NCBI GenBank assembly: GCA_017642885.1
Contig: JAEPOM010000010.1
Location: forward strand, 47,907 to 111,906
Source of the DNA: Henriciella sp.
GTDB taxonomy: Bacteria > Pseudomonadota > Alphaproteobacteria > Caulobacterales > Hyphomonadaceae
Length of the DNA stretch: 64,000 nucleotides
Direction of reading: 5' to 3'
Positions 32,038 through 41,108 of this stretch are shown here, piece by piece. The notes below the pieces were generated by a model. The model was given only the letters and a program-made list of their open reading frames with translations, ran no database searches and was not told the origin of the DNA. Positions within the stretch are counted from its first letter, which is position 1. Every line of letters starts with the position of its first letter. The position numbers and the translations under genes were made by a program.

Positions 32038-33048
32038 ATGAAACTCGCCACCTTGAAGAATGGCTCGCGCGACGGGCGCCTGGTTGTTGTCTCTAAAGAC
32101 CTCACGCGCTGCACAGATGCCGCGCGTGTTGCGCCAACGCTGCAAGCTGCACTTGATGATTGGGAGAGCGTTGCACCGCGCCTCGCCCGCTTGGCGGAAG
32201 GGGTTGAGCTCGGTTCGGTCCCGACTTTCCGTTTTCATGAGCGCGAGTGCGAAAGCCCGCTTCCACGCGCCTACCAGTGGGCAGATGGTTCGGCCTATAT
32301 CAATCATGTTGAACTGGTTCGCAAAGCCCGCGGCGCGGAGGTTCCGGAAAGCTTCTACGATGATCCGCTAATGTATCAGGGCGGGTCGGATGCCTTCCTT
32401 GGCCCACGCGACGACATCCCGCTCGGCGACGTGGCCTGGGGCTGCGACATGGAAGGCGAAATCGCCGTTGTCACAGACGATGTGCCGATGGGGGTGAGCG
32501 AGGCTGAAGCCGCCGATCACATCAAACTGGTCATGCTGTGCAATGATGTGTCCCTGCGCGGTCTGATCCCGACAGAGCTCGCCAAGGGGTTCGGTTTCTT
32601 TCAATCCAAACCGCCAAGCGCGTTCTCGCCAGTCGCGGTCACGCCAGAAGAACTGGGTGCAGTCTGGAAGGACAGCCTTGTCCACCTGCCGCTTCGCGTC
32701 GATTACAATGGCGAAGCCTTTGGCCGCGCTGAAGCCGCGGAAGACGCGACATTCTCGCTCGCGCGCCTGGTCAGCCATGCGGCCAAGACGCGCCCGCTGA
32801 CAGCCGGAACCGTTATCGGATCCGGCACGGTCTCAAATAAGGGTGCCGATGGCGGGCCCGGAAAACCTGTGGCCGAAGGCGGGCTTGGCTATTCTTGTAT
32901 TGCTGAAATCCGCATGATCGAGAAAATTTCCAGCGGCGAGTTCAAAACGCCGTTCATGAAGCCAGGCGACAGCGTCCGCATGGAAATGCTGGACGCGGAC
33001 GGCAAGTCGATCTTTGGCGCAATCGAGCAGAATGTGGTCGCGGTTTAA
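32038..33048 (+). CDS. Fumarylacetoacetate hydrolase family protein
   Basis: This 336-residue protein of the FAH family should catalyse the last step of tyrosine breakdown, cleaving fumarylacetoacetate to fumarate and acetoacetate. It has an N-terminal cap (residues 1-100) and the catalytic fold with metal-binding acidic residues in DMEGEIAVVTDDVPMG. The segment LMLCNDVSLRGLIPTELAKG-like follows near 165, with GTVIGSGTVSNKG near 260. It starts 3 bp after the VOC gene. The length matches bacterial full-length FAH. Confidence 0.88.
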   Translation: MKLATLKNGSRDGRLVVVSKDLTRCTDAARVAPTLQAALDDWESVAPRLARLAEGVELGSVPTFRFHERECESPLPRAYQWADGSAYINHVELVRKARGAEVPESFYDDPLMYQGGSDAFLGPRDDIPLGDVAWGCDMEGEIAVVTDDVPMGVSEAEAADHIKLVMLCNDVSLRGLIPTELAKGFGFFQSKPPSAFSPVAVTPEELGAVWKDSLVHLPLRVDYNGEAFGRAEAAEDATFSLARLVSHAAKTRPLTAGTVIGSGTVSNKGADGGPGKPVAEGGLGYSCIAEIRMIEKISSGEFKTPFMKPGDSVRMEMLDADGKSIFGAIEQNVVAV

Positions 33049-33060
33049 GACCGGGACGAA

Positions 33061-34116
33061 TTATCGAAACTCAGCCTGAAGCGCCCGCAATTTGTCGGCG
33101 CCGGGGTTCAATTCCGCATACGGAATCTGGTTCAGGGGCCGGGCTTCCATGTTCTGCGTTTCATGCAGGTCTGGCTGGCTCTCATCAATGTAGAGCAGGC
33201 CGGTCAGGATCTCGTTGGCATTATCGCTCGCCATGACACGGTTGAACGCTGCACCGCGATCTGTGGGATCATATGTGGCATCAATTTTTCGCAGCTGAAT
33301 ATATCCGCCATCATGGAGTTCTACGGGCATGACTTCGCCTTCATCATAGGCGGCGACAATTTCTTCGCTTGGGGCAATATAGTCCGCGTGCACCGCTTGA
33401 GAGTAGAACTCGTAAGTGTGCGCATAGGATTTGGTTGAGCCCTTGTGATCGTTAAAGCTGACACACGGGCTGATCACGTCGATCATCGCAAAGCCCTTAT
33501 GCTTCAGTCCTGCTTTGATCAGCGACACCAACTGGTTGCGGTCACCGGAAAAACTTCGCGCGACAAAAGTGGCGCCAACGGAGAGGGCAAAGGCGACAGG
33601 ATCGATCGGAGAAAACTCGTTTGGATCGCCTTTTTTGGGCAGAGATCCGAGATCTGCGGAGGCCGAGAACTGGCCCTTGGTGAGGCCATAAACACCATTA
33701 TTCTCAAGCATGTAGAGCATGTTTACATTGCGACGCATCGCATGCGCCATCTGGCCGAGGCCAATCGAGAGGCTGTCGCCATCCCCCGAAATCCCAATGG
33801 TCGCGAGGTCGTTATTTGCCGACAGCGCTCCAGTGGCAAAAGATGGCATCCGCCCGTGCACCGTATTGGCGCCGTGCGAGTCGTTCATGAAATAGCTGGT
33901 GGTTTTCGACGAGCAGCCAATGCCGGAAATTTTCAGCGCCCGATGCGGAGGAATAGAAAGCTCATAAAAGGCGCGCACGATCGCGGCCGTAACGCTGTCA
34001 TGGCCGCAGCCAGCACAGAGCGTCGACATGTTGCCCTCGTAATCGACGCGGGCCAGTCCCAGTTCATTGAGCGGCTCGTTGGGCCGCAGGATCTTGGGCT
34101 TCACAAAGGAGGTCAT
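33061..34116 (-). CDS. korB: 2-oxoacid:ferredoxin oxidoreductase, beta subunit
   Basis: This 351-residue beta subunit carries thiamine diphosphate. It begins with the CAGCGHDSVTAAIVRAF motif near residue 33 and has IGISGDGDSLSIGLGQMAHAMRR-like ThDP/Mg-binding residues near 110 (GDGD) and NNGVYGLTKGQ. It pairs with the alpha subunit (4-base overlap, ATGA) to oxidise a 2-oxoacid and reduce ferredoxin. The alpha subunit and a ferredoxin-linked flavoprotein are in the same operon. The 2-oxoglutarate type is favoured by the typical pairing of subunits, but pyruvate is not excluded. Confidence 0.9.
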   Translation of the reverse strand: MTSFVKPKILRPNEPLNELGLARVDYEGNMSTLCAGCGHDSVTAAIVRAFYELSIPPHRALKISGIGCSSKTTSYFMNDSHGANTVHGRMPSFATGALSANNDLATIGISGDGDSLSIGLGQMAHAMRRNVNMLYMLENNGVYGLTKGQFSASADLGSLPKKGDPNEFSPIDPVAFALSVGATFVARSFSGDRNQLVSLIKAGLKHKGFAMIDVISPCVSFNDHKGSTKSYAHTYEFYSQAVHADYIAPSEEIVAAYDEGEVMPVELHDGGYIQLRKIDATYDPTDRGAAFNRVMASDNANEILTGLLYIDESQPDLHETQNMEARPLNQIPYAELNPGADKLRALQAEFR

Positions 34117-35924
34117 GCAATCTTCCTCAGTTTGATCCGCTTCATAAGCTCATCATAGACGAAGCGATAATTCAGGGGCTCACCGGAATAGTGCAGAATG
34201 GGAAATAGCTTCTCCCGCGCCACGCTGGTTTCTGTCAGCAATAAGTTGAGCAGCTGCGCATCGCGGTTCTGGTCGATAATGAAGACTTCCTCATGCTCTG
34301 CCATGAACGCTTCAACTTCATCGGTGAACGGGAACGCCCGGATACGCATATAGTCGACGGGCATGCCGTCAGCCTCCAGGCGCAGGCGAGCCTCTTGCGC
34401 AGCCGCATCACTGGTGCCGATCGCAATCATGCCGTAGCGCGCCTGGCGTTCCGCCTTGTGTACGATGGGTGCGGGCACCGCGGTCTTTGCGCTAGCCCAT
34501 TTGGCGAGCAATCGGTCAACCACTTCCTGATATTCGTGTCCAAGCTCAGTATAACGTGCATGCTTGTTGTGGCCTGAACCGCGGAGGAAATAGGCGCCTT
34601 TTGGATCGGTACCAGGCAAAGAGCGGTATGGAATGTGATCGCCATCGACATCAAGATAACGCGAGAACGACTCCATCTTATCGAGATCTTCCTTGGTCAC
34701 GACCTTGCCGCGATCAGGAATATAGGAATCGTCCCAGGTCAGCTCGTCGACCATCCAGTCATTCATGCCGAGATCAATATCTGACAGGAAGAAGACCGGC
34801 GTCTGAAACCGCTCCGCGAGATCAAAAGACCGGACGGCAAAATCGAAGCATTCATGCGGATCGCTGGGATAAAGAACGATATGTTTCGTGTCGCCATGTG
34901 ACGCATAAGCCGTCGTCTGGATGTCACATTGCTGGGTTCGGGTCGGCATTCCTGTGGACGGACCCGTGCGCTGAATGTCGAAAAATACCACCGGAATTTC
35001 AGTATAATAGGCAAACCCGATCCACTCGCTCATTAGCGAGATGCCGGGACCCGAAGTTGGCGTGAACGCGCGTGCGCCGTTCCAGGCCGCGCCTATGATT
35101 AAGCCGGCAGCAGCGAGTTCGTCTTCCGCCTGGATGATGCAGAACTTGTTCTTTCCGTTTTCATCGTTGACGCGGAGCTTTTTGCAATACTTGACGAAGC
35201 CATCCATCAACGAGGTCGATGGCGTGATTGGATACCATGCGCCGAAAGTGGCCCCGGCATAAACGCAGCCGAGCGAAGCCGCGGTATTGCCATCAATCAT
35301 GACCTTGCCTTTGGTCTTGTCCAGGGCAGACACGCGGAATCGCAGCGGGCACTCATAATTGGCTTTGACATAATCATAGCCGAGCTTGACCGCTTCCATA
35401 TTGCTGTCGATCAGCTTGGCCTTAGCGGCAAAAGTCTCTTCGATCAGGCCGCGAATGACGGCGAGATCAATATCCACCAAAGCCGCAACGGCGCCGACAT
35501 AAGCCATGTTCTTCATCAGAATGCGCGAGCGAGCGGCTTTGACCACTTCATTGCACATCTTCATGAGCGGAACGCCGATCACGGTCACATCCGGGCGGTT
35601 CTCCAGCTGCGGGCGCGGCCAGGTCGAGTCGTAGACCAGCACGCCGCCAGTGGTGAGTTCGGCCAAGTCCTGATCGTAGGTGGCCTGGTTCATCGCAACC
35701 ATCATGTGCACTTCGCCAGAACGGCCGGCATGGCCTTCACCAGAGACGCGGATCTCATACCAGGTCGGCAGGCCCTGAATGTTTGATGGGAAGACGTTCT
35801 TACCTACAACGGGAATACCCATCCGGAAGATGGATTTCATCAGCAAGCCGTTCGCACTGGCCGAACCGGTCCCGTTCACGGTCCCGATCTTGATCACAAA
35901 ATCGTTCAATCCTGGTCCGCTCAT
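34113..35924 (-). CDS. korA: 2-oxoacid:ferredoxin oxidoreductase, alpha subunit
   Basis: This 603-residue subunit has a fused gamma domain (residues about 1-190, GTVNGTGSASANGLLMKSI) and an alpha domain (from about 210, with GAWYPITPSTSLMDGFV and QAEDELAAAGLIIGAAWNGARA-like motifs). It holds the pyrimidine part of thiamine diphosphate with KorB. ATG 35924 is chosen because it follows the upstream gene's stop by 1 base; the longer reading to 35960 overlaps that gene. KorAB-type enzymes are usual in anaerobes, so the presence in this probably aerobic genome is of interest. Confidence 0.92.
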   Translation of the reverse strand: MSGPGLNDFVIKIGTVNGTGSASANGLLMKSIFRMGIPVVGKNVFPSNIQGLPTWYEIRVSGEGHAGRSGEVHMMVAMNQATYDQDLAELTTGGVLVYDSTWPRPQLENRPDVTVIGVPLMKMCNEVVKAARSRILMKNMAYVGAVAALVDIDLAVIRGLIEETFAAKAKLIDSNMEAVKLGYDYVKANYECPLRFRVSALDKTKGKVMIDGNTAASLGCVYAGATFGAWYPITPSTSLMDGFVKYCKKLRVNDENGKNKFCIIQAEDELAAAGLIIGAAWNGARAFTPTSGPGISLMSEWIGFAYYTEIPVVFFDIQRTGPSTGMPTRTQQCDIQTTAYASHGDTKHIVLYPSDPHECFDFAVRSFDLAERFQTPVFFLSDIDLGMNDWMVDELTWDDSYIPDRGKVVTKEDLDKMESFSRYLDVDGDHIPYRSLPGTDPKGAYFLRGSGHNKHARYTELGHEYQEVVDRLLAKWASAKTAVPAPIVHKAERQARYGMIAIGTSDAAAQEARLRLEADGMPVDYMRIRAFPFTDEVEAFMAEHEEVFIIDQNRDAQLLNLLLTETSVAREKLFPILHYSGEPLNYRFVYDELMKRIKLRKIA

Positions 35925-35925
35925 T

Positions 35926-37722
35926 TTATGCCTCAGTCGGTTCCAATTGATCCGCCGCATGGTGGATTTTGATGACGCCTTCTTTCATGTCCCAGGCAGA
36001 TGTGGGGCAGCGCTCAGCGCAAAGGCCGCAATGCAGGCAGATATTCTCATCCTTGATCATGACGCGCCCGGTCAGCGGCAGAGCCGTAGAAACGAACAGG
36101 TCCTGATCGACGGTCGGATCAGATGCCGATAACGCATCGCGCAGCTCTTTTTCGCTTTCTGCATTTGGCGTGATGGTGAGACACTCGACGGGGCAAACAT
36201 CGATGCAGGCATCGCATTCTTCACAAAGCGGTGCGTCGAAAATGGTATGTACGTCGCAGTTCAGGCACCGCTGAACTTCGGTCGCGATTTGCTCGGCGGT
36301 GAAGCCAAGCTCGACTTCGGTATCAATTTTCTTGAACCGGTCGACCAGCTCGACATGCTCCATCTTGCGGCGCGAAGAGGCGTCAAACGCATTGGAATAG
36401 CGCCACTCTGCCATGCCCATTTTGGCTGAACTGAGATTGATCTGATCCGGCAAACGATCCGTCAGCGGCAAGCCGCGACAGTGATTGTGGATCGAGATCG
36501 CCGCCTGATGACCATGTTCCACCGCCCAGATAATGTTTAGCGGTCCGAATGCCGAATCGCCGCCAAAGAACACACCCTTGCGAGAAGACTCAAACGTCAC
36601 CTTGTCGACGACCGGAACGCTCCATTTGTCGAATTCAATTCCGGCGTCATCCTCAATCCACGGGAACGCGTTCTCCTGCCCAATGGCGAGAATGACATCA
36701 TCGCACGGGATTACCTTTTCCCCGACGACGCGTTGTTCTGTGATCCGGCCCGCCTCATCGAGATCGTATTCCATCAGCTCAAACAGCATGCCGGTCAGTT
36801 TGCCGTTCTCGTGCACAAACGCTTTAGGGGAGTGATTGACCAGAATGTCGACATTCTCTTCTTCAGCGTCTTCCAGTTCCCATTCAGACGCTTTGAAAAA
36901 GGCCCGCGGCTTGCGCGCCATGACTTTCACGTCCTTGGCTCCGAGGCGCAGCGATGAGCGACAGCAATCCATCGCCGTATTGCCGACACCGATGATCAGA
37001 ACGTTTTCACCGATCTTGTCCGTATGCTCGAAAGCAACTTCTTCGAGCCAGTTGATGCCGATGTGAATATTGGCTTCGCTCTCTTCGCGTCCCGGCAGCC
37101 CCAGATCTTTGCCTTTCGGCGCACCGGTGCCGACAAAGACGGCGTCGTAGCCTTCTTTCAATAGCGCGCTCATGCTCTCCACTGGCGTGCCGAGCTTCAG
37201 CTCCACACCCATATCGAGGATGTAGCCGAGCTCATCCATCAACACGCTCTCTGGCAGACGGAAGGCTGGGATGTTCGAACGCATGAGGCCGCCCGGTTTG
37301 TCCAGTTTCTCGAAAATGGTGCACTCATAACCGAGCGGCGCGAGATCATTTGCCACCGTAAATGAAGCGGGTCCGGCTCCGATCAGCGCGATCTTCTTGC
37401 CATTGGTCGTTGCTGGTTTTTTCGGCAGACGGTCGCGAATATCATCGCGATGATCGGCGGCGACGCGCTTCAGTCGACAGATCGCGACCGGCTTTTCCTC
37501 GACGCGCGTACGGCGGCAAGCAGGTTCGCATGGGCGGTCGCAGACGCGTCCTAATATGCCGGGAAACACGTTGGAGGCACGGTTGACGAGATAGGCTTCG
37601 CTATAATCGCCTTGCGCAATCAGCCGAATATAGTGTGGCACGGGCGTGTGAGCCGGGCAGGCCCATTGGCAATCGACGACTTTGTGAAAGTAGTCCGGAT
37701 TGCTGGTATCAGTTGGCTTCAT
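35926..37722 (-). CDS. Iron-sulfur FAD-dependent NAD(P)H oxidoreductase (GltD/NfnB-like)
   Basis: This 598-residue flavoprotein starts with a Cys-rich 4Fe-4S segment (CQWACPAH, then CDRPCEPACRR, residues 18-69). A FAD-binding motif IALIGAGPASFTVANDLA follows near 111, then an NAD(P) motif VLIIGVGNTAMDCCRSSL near 241. It ends with two ferredoxin-type clusters (CEECDACIDVCPVEC and CLHCGLCAERCPTSAWD). It is the first gene of an operon with korAB and probably shuttles electrons between ferredoxin and NAD(P)H. It resembles GltD and NfnB but has extra clusters. Confidence 0.87.
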   Translation of the reverse strand: MKPTDTSNPDYFHKVVDCQWACPAHTPVPHYIRLIAQGDYSEAYLVNRASNVFPGILGRVCDRPCEPACRRTRVEEKPVAICRLKRVAADHRDDIRDRLPKKPATTNGKKIALIGAGPASFTVANDLAPLGYECTIFEKLDKPGGLMRSNIPAFRLPESVLMDELGYILDMGVELKLGTPVESMSALLKEGYDAVFVGTGAPKGKDLGLPGREESEANIHIGINWLEEVAFEHTDKIGENVLIIGVGNTAMDCCRSSLRLGAKDVKVMARKPRAFFKASEWELEDAEEENVDILVNHSPKAFVHENGKLTGMLFELMEYDLDEAGRITEQRVVGEKVIPCDDVILAIGQENAFPWIEDDAGIEFDKWSVPVVDKVTFESSRKGVFFGGDSAFGPLNIIWAVEHGHQAAISIHNHCRGLPLTDRLPDQINLSSAKMGMAEWRYSNAFDASSRRKMEHVELVDRFKKIDTEVELGFTAEQIATEVQRCLNCDVHTIFDAPLCEECDACIDVCPVECLTITPNAESEKELRDALSASDPTVDQDLFVSTALPLTGRVMIKDENICLHCGLCAERCPTSAWDMKEGVIKIHHAADQLEPTEA

Positions 37723-37907
37723 TTAACTCGACCAGTCTCCCTCACGACCGATTCGCGGTCTCGGTAACAGCCTCTCTCTGACGGCTTAACGAGGAGTGAA
37801 GCGCCGTTTTTTATTCGAGTCGAGATCAAACAGGATAAAAAATGCCGTGATCGATTCCCCGCTATTGGCGGGACGGCCTAGATGACGTCGCGGCAGAAAT
37901 GCGTTCG

Positions 37908-38405
37908 TTAGGACAAGGCGCGAACGTAATAGGCGACCGACTTTTCGCTTTCGACGAAGATTTGCCCTCCGATTTGTTGAAAGCCCAGCCTCTGGTGAAA
38001 CCGGTGGGATCCGGGATTGGGCGGCAATGTGTTTATCTCGCAGCCGATTTCATCCAAGTCTGAAAAGTGGCTGAAAGCCGCTTGGTACAAGGCTTCCCCC
38101 AGACTTTTGCCACGCGCTTCAGGCAGCAGTGCGATCCGGTCAACATAGATCACAGATTTCCCGCTCTGCGCTGCATAGGTTTCAAACCAACGCAGATTGT
38201 CGCTCGGATAGGTCCGCGCTCCTGGCTCAATCAAAGTCAGGAAACCGAGCGGCTGATCCATTTCGTCCGTCGCCACAAAACACGTGGACAGCGCGATCCA
38301 TTTACTGAGATCTTCCATCGTTTCCCTGCTGACACCTGGAACGGACGCCTCGTTGGCGCCGTGCAGAACGGTGAGATCCTCGGCGCGAAACCGGCGAATA
38401 CTCAT
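37908..38405 (-). CDS. GNAT-family acetyltransferase
   Basis: This 165-residue protein has the GNAT core: VIYVDRIALLPEARGKSLGEALYQ (strand 4 with the R/Q-x-x-G-x-A-like acetyl-CoA loop) near residue 95 and a final strand GFQQIGGQIFV. The acceptor is unknown. It overlaps the AhpD-like gene by 4 bases (ATGA), so the two are co-expressed. The 185 bp between the KOR operon and this gene hold no convincing terminator. Confidence 0.82.
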   Translation of the reverse strand: MSIRRFRAEDLTVLHGANEASVPGVSRETMEDLSKWIALSTCFVATDEMDQPLGFLTLIEPGARTYPSDNLRWFETYAAQSGKSVIYVDRIALLPEARGKSLGEALYQAAFSHFSDLDEIGCEINTLPPNPGSHRFHQRLGFQQIGGQIFVESEKSVAYYVRALS

Positions 38406-39001
38406 GCCTGGTCCTTGTGCCGATCGCCGGTCCAGCCTTTCGGGGCGAGATGGGCTTCCGCGAACGCGAGCGGGCTATCTTCAAGCGTCGTGGCTAGCGT
38501 ATCGTTCCATCGATTGAGGAACCCGAACAGAGCGATCACGCCAACGATTTCGACAATCTCGTCTTCACTGAAATGTTGGCGGAGCGTCTCAAAGTGCGCG
38601 TCTGTTGATTGGTTTGGCACGCTGCCAGCGGCGAGGGCAAGATCGAGCGCGGCTTTCTCGGCCGGGCTGAACAGGTCGCTCGTCTCGAATGACCAGAGCG
38701 CGTCGAGTTTTTTGGCATTGGCGCCGCGATGCTCTGCGCCATGAGCCGTGTGGGCCTGGCAGTAGGCGCAGCCAGCAGCGGCGCTGGTAATATGCGCAAT
38801 CATCTGCCGAAGGATTGGATCAAGGCTGGCATTGGGCCCGAGAATGGCCGCGGACAATCCCATAAAGCCCTGCAGGATCGTGGGTTGCCTCGCCATGACC
38901 TTCAGGGAGTTCGCTTCAAATCCCATCGCCGAGGCCGCCAAAGCCAGCAGATCCTTGCTTTCGGCTAGTTGTGCATCACTTGCAGAGCTAATTCGCGTCA
39001 T
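38402..39001 (-). CDS. Carboxymuconolactone decarboxylase/AhpD-family peroxidase-like protein
   Basis: This 199-residue helical protein has the AhpD signature near residue 77: AAAGCAYCQAHTAHGA, with the CxxC pair and the nearby His that act in peroxide reduction. A second helical half holds VGVIALFGFLNRWNDTLATT. Such proteins reduce peroxides or act as alkylhydroperoxidases. The gene is in an operon with the GNAT gene. Confidence 0.87.
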   Translation of the reverse strand: MTRISSASDAQLAESKDLLALAASAMGFEANSLKVMARQPTILQGFMGLSAAILGPNASLDPILRQMIAHITSAAAGCAYCQAHTAHGAEHRGANAKKLDALWSFETSDLFSPAEKAALDLALAAGSVPNQSTDAHFETLRQHFSEDEIVEIVGVIALFGFLNRWNDTLATTLEDSPLAFAEAHLAPKGWTGDRHKDQA

Positions 39002-39141
39002 CTCATTTCCTCCATCGCGTCAAACCAAGCGCCTAATATGTTGACCGACAAGTGTTCTTTTCTAAAAAGTCGGGCTTGCCTAACGCTGGATCTGTCGGCA
39101 TCGTTGCAGCAACGAGAGACATAAGCGGGGAGACTCACGCA

Positions 39142-39714
39142 ATGGACGTCACAGAACAGCAGACGCTACGCATTAATTTCGAGCTCGGTCCAAAAGACAT
39201 CGAGTATTTCAAGGGTCGTCTGGCTAAGGCGCGCAAAAACCGAGCCCTTCGCGATGATGATCGCGTGATCCTGGCGGCCGAAGCGCTCGCGGTGAAGGCG
39301 TTGGAGAGCGATCCTCCCACTTTCGTCGTCTCGCGCATGCTGACTTTGCAGAACATGGTTGCGATGTTGAAAGACCGCGACTGGAACCTGGAGAATGATG
39401 ACCGCGACCGCGTGTTGGAAGTGCTCGCCTATTTCGCAGATCCGAACGACATTATTCCGGATGATCTACCCGGCATCGGGTTCCTCGATGATACCATCAT
39501 GGTGGATCTTGCGGCGTACGATCTCGCGCCAGAACTCGAGGCCTATGCCGATTTCTGCGACAACCGCGATGATCTCGCGGCGAAGGAAGCTGACGCTCAG
39601 CCGCTGAAAGTGGCGCGCGATGAGCTCCAGTCCCGCATGCGTCGCCGCCGTCGCCGCCGCACAGGCGGTGCCCCGGGCGCCGACATGATCACCTCGCTCT
39701 TCCACGCAGGATAA
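39142..39714 (+). CDS. DUF1232 (YkvA-type) protein
   Basis: This 190-residue protein contains the DUF1232 segment LEVLAYFADPNDIIPDDLPGIG-like with FLDDTIMVDLA (residues about 95-125), preceded by a helical N-terminal half. The C-terminal part is strongly basic (RMRRRRRRRT). ATG 39142 follows GGGGAG (39128-39133); the reading from 39052 has no ribosome binding site. The function of the family is unknown, and no signal peptide or membrane helix is seen. Confidence 0.8.
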   Translation: MDVTEQQTLRINFELGPKDIEYFKGRLAKARKNRALRDDDRVILAAEALAVKALESDPPTFVVSRMLTLQNMVAMLKDRDWNLENDDRDRVLEVLAYFADPNDIIPDDLPGIGFLDDTIMVDLAAYDLAPELEAYADFCDNRDDLAAKEADAQPLKVARDELQSRMRRRRRRRTGGAPGADMITSLFHAG

Positions 39715-39725
39715 GCGAGACGGAC

Positions 39726-39747
39726 GGTCCCGGGCTCAACCGGGACC
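39726..39747. terminator. Hairpin between convergent genes
   Basis: A perfect 8-bp stem (GGTCCCGG 39726-39733, CCGGGACC 39740-39747) with loop GCTCAA lies between the stops of the DUF1232 and DUF1993 genes. It could end both transcripts, although no strong T-tract follows on either side. Confidence 0.55.
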
Positions 39748-40263
39748 TCACCCCATATTCATGTCCATCGCGCCGAGATAATCTCGCTTGCCGATCGCTA
39801 CGCCTTTCTGACGCAGCAGGTTGTAGGCCGTTGTGGCGTGGAAATAGAAGTTCGGCAGCGCAAACGAAGTAAGGAAACCAAGGCCCTTGAACGGGATCTT
39901 GAAGTCACCCAGCACGAAGACAAGGTCCTTGTCGAGCAGGCTGTCGAGCTCGGCCGGATCAACGGATTTCAGCTTGGTAATCGTTTCCGCGAGTAGGGAC
40001 TCCAAATCGGCATAGGTGCTGATCTCCATCTCTGGAGGCGGGCTCGCTTGACCGGTCCGGATAGCGTCCACATTGCCCCAGGATGAGTGACAAACCGCCC
40101 GGATCTGGAACGAGAAGGGCAGCATGTCGTCGGTCAGACGCTCATTAATAAACGCGTCAGCACCATCGCCCAGGTGCTCGCGGCCCGTGGCAATAATCGC
40201 CGCCAATGCTTCCGCCTGACGAATCATCACGCCAATTGTGGACTTGTAGATAGGGGTGGTCAT
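39748..40263 (-). CDS. DUF1993 domain protein
   Basis: This 171-residue protein of the DUF1993 type is helical, in the style of DinB-like four-helix bundles, with His residues in AVCHSSWGN and NFYFHATTAYNLLR that could bind metal. Start 40263 is supported by GGAGGAG 7 bases upstream; the longer reading to 40299 lacks one. The function is unknown. Its end is convergent with the DUF1232 gene and separated from it by a hairpin. Confidence 0.82.
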   Translation of the reverse strand: MTTPIYKSTIGVMIRQAEALAAIIATGREHLGDGADAFINERLTDDMLPFSFQIRAVCHSSWGNVDAIRTGQASPPPEMEISTYADLESLLAETITKLKSVDPAELDSLLDKDLVFVLGDFKIPFKGLGFLTSFALPNFYFHATTAYNLLRQKGVAIGKRDYLGAMDMNMG

Positions 40264-40339
40264 GCCGAGGCTCCTCCAGCCGTTTGGGTTTGAGAGCATT
40301 TGGGGCCGCGTGCGCGGCAGTACAAGGCGCTATGACGGG

Positions 40340-41071
40340 TTAGCAGCCGCTGCGCTTAGGACGATCCGGATCGTTCAGAAGATCGCTCAACGCCTCAGTC
40401 CAAATTGCATAGCCGTCGAGGTTCATGTGGAGTTGGTCCGAGATAAAGATATCTTTCGGCGTCTCGCCATCCATCATGGGCGAAGCGATATCGACAAAAA
40501 TCAGATCCTCGCGAGCGGCGGCATAGGCTTTGATCAGCTCGTTTGTTTCCGCCTGTGCGGTGAGTTCGCTGAGCCGGGCGAGAGACGGCTTCAGCGACAG
40601 GAAATAGACCGGCGTATCGCCCAGTCGCTCGCTTTTGAGGTTCATAAACGCATCAAATCGAGCGGCGACGTGGGTCGGGCTTGCGCCGGCATTAATGTCA
40701 TTCTCACCCGCGTAGAAAACAATCTCGCGCGGCTGATGACGGGTAAGTAGGATGTCGAAGTAACCGATCACTTCAGTGATCTGCGATCCCCCGAATCCTC
40801 GATTAAGCGGGGCCAGTTTCGGAAAATCATCGTCCAGTGTTAGCCAGAAACGAATACTGGAACTGCCCGTAAAAACGGTCCGGCAAGCGCGCGGCGAAAA
40901 CAGCTCATCTTGGACAAAAAAGTTATAGATCTCAGAGGCGAATGGCGCGTCACCATCAAAAGGAATGGGGTCGGTGGAGATCGTCGGCGGCACAGGGTCC
41001 GTGGTCTGGGCAGCGGCCACGCTCGCGCCGATCACAAAGAAGAACATAGGTAAAAGGATGGATTTCAGCAT
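40340..41071 (-). CDS. Exported SGNH/GDSL-type esterase
   Basis: This 243-residue protein has a signal peptide (MLKSILLPMFFFVIGASVAAAQ), so it is exported. SGNH blocks are VFTGSSSIRFW (nucleophile Ser in block I), NRGFGGSQI (block II Gly), GENDINAG (block III Asn) and SDQLHMNLDGYAIW (block V Asp/His). It probably removes acyl or acetyl groups from carbohydrate or lipid. Start 41071 has AAGGA 7 bases upstream. argG, transcribed in the same direction upstream, ends 38 bp before it. Confidence 0.87.
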   Translation of the reverse strand: MLKSILLPMFFFVIGASVAAAQTTDPVPPTISTDPIPFDGDAPFASEIYNFFVQDELFSPRACRTVFTGSSSIRFWLTLDDDFPKLAPLNRGFGGSQITEVIGYFDILLTRHQPREIVFYAGENDINAGASPTHVAARFDAFMNLKSERLGDTPVYFLSLKPSLARLSELTAQAETNELIKAYAAAREDLIFVDIASPMMDGETPKDIFISDQLHMNLDGYAIWTEALSDLLNDPDRPKRSGC

Positions 41072-41108
41072 GATCGGTTCCTTGTGAGGCTCAGCGAAAG
41101 AAAATTCC

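Noticed and set aside
33445..34158. 237-codon open frame on the plus strand
   Set aside because: It is antisense to korB, where GDGD and CAGCGHD motifs fix the coding strand.
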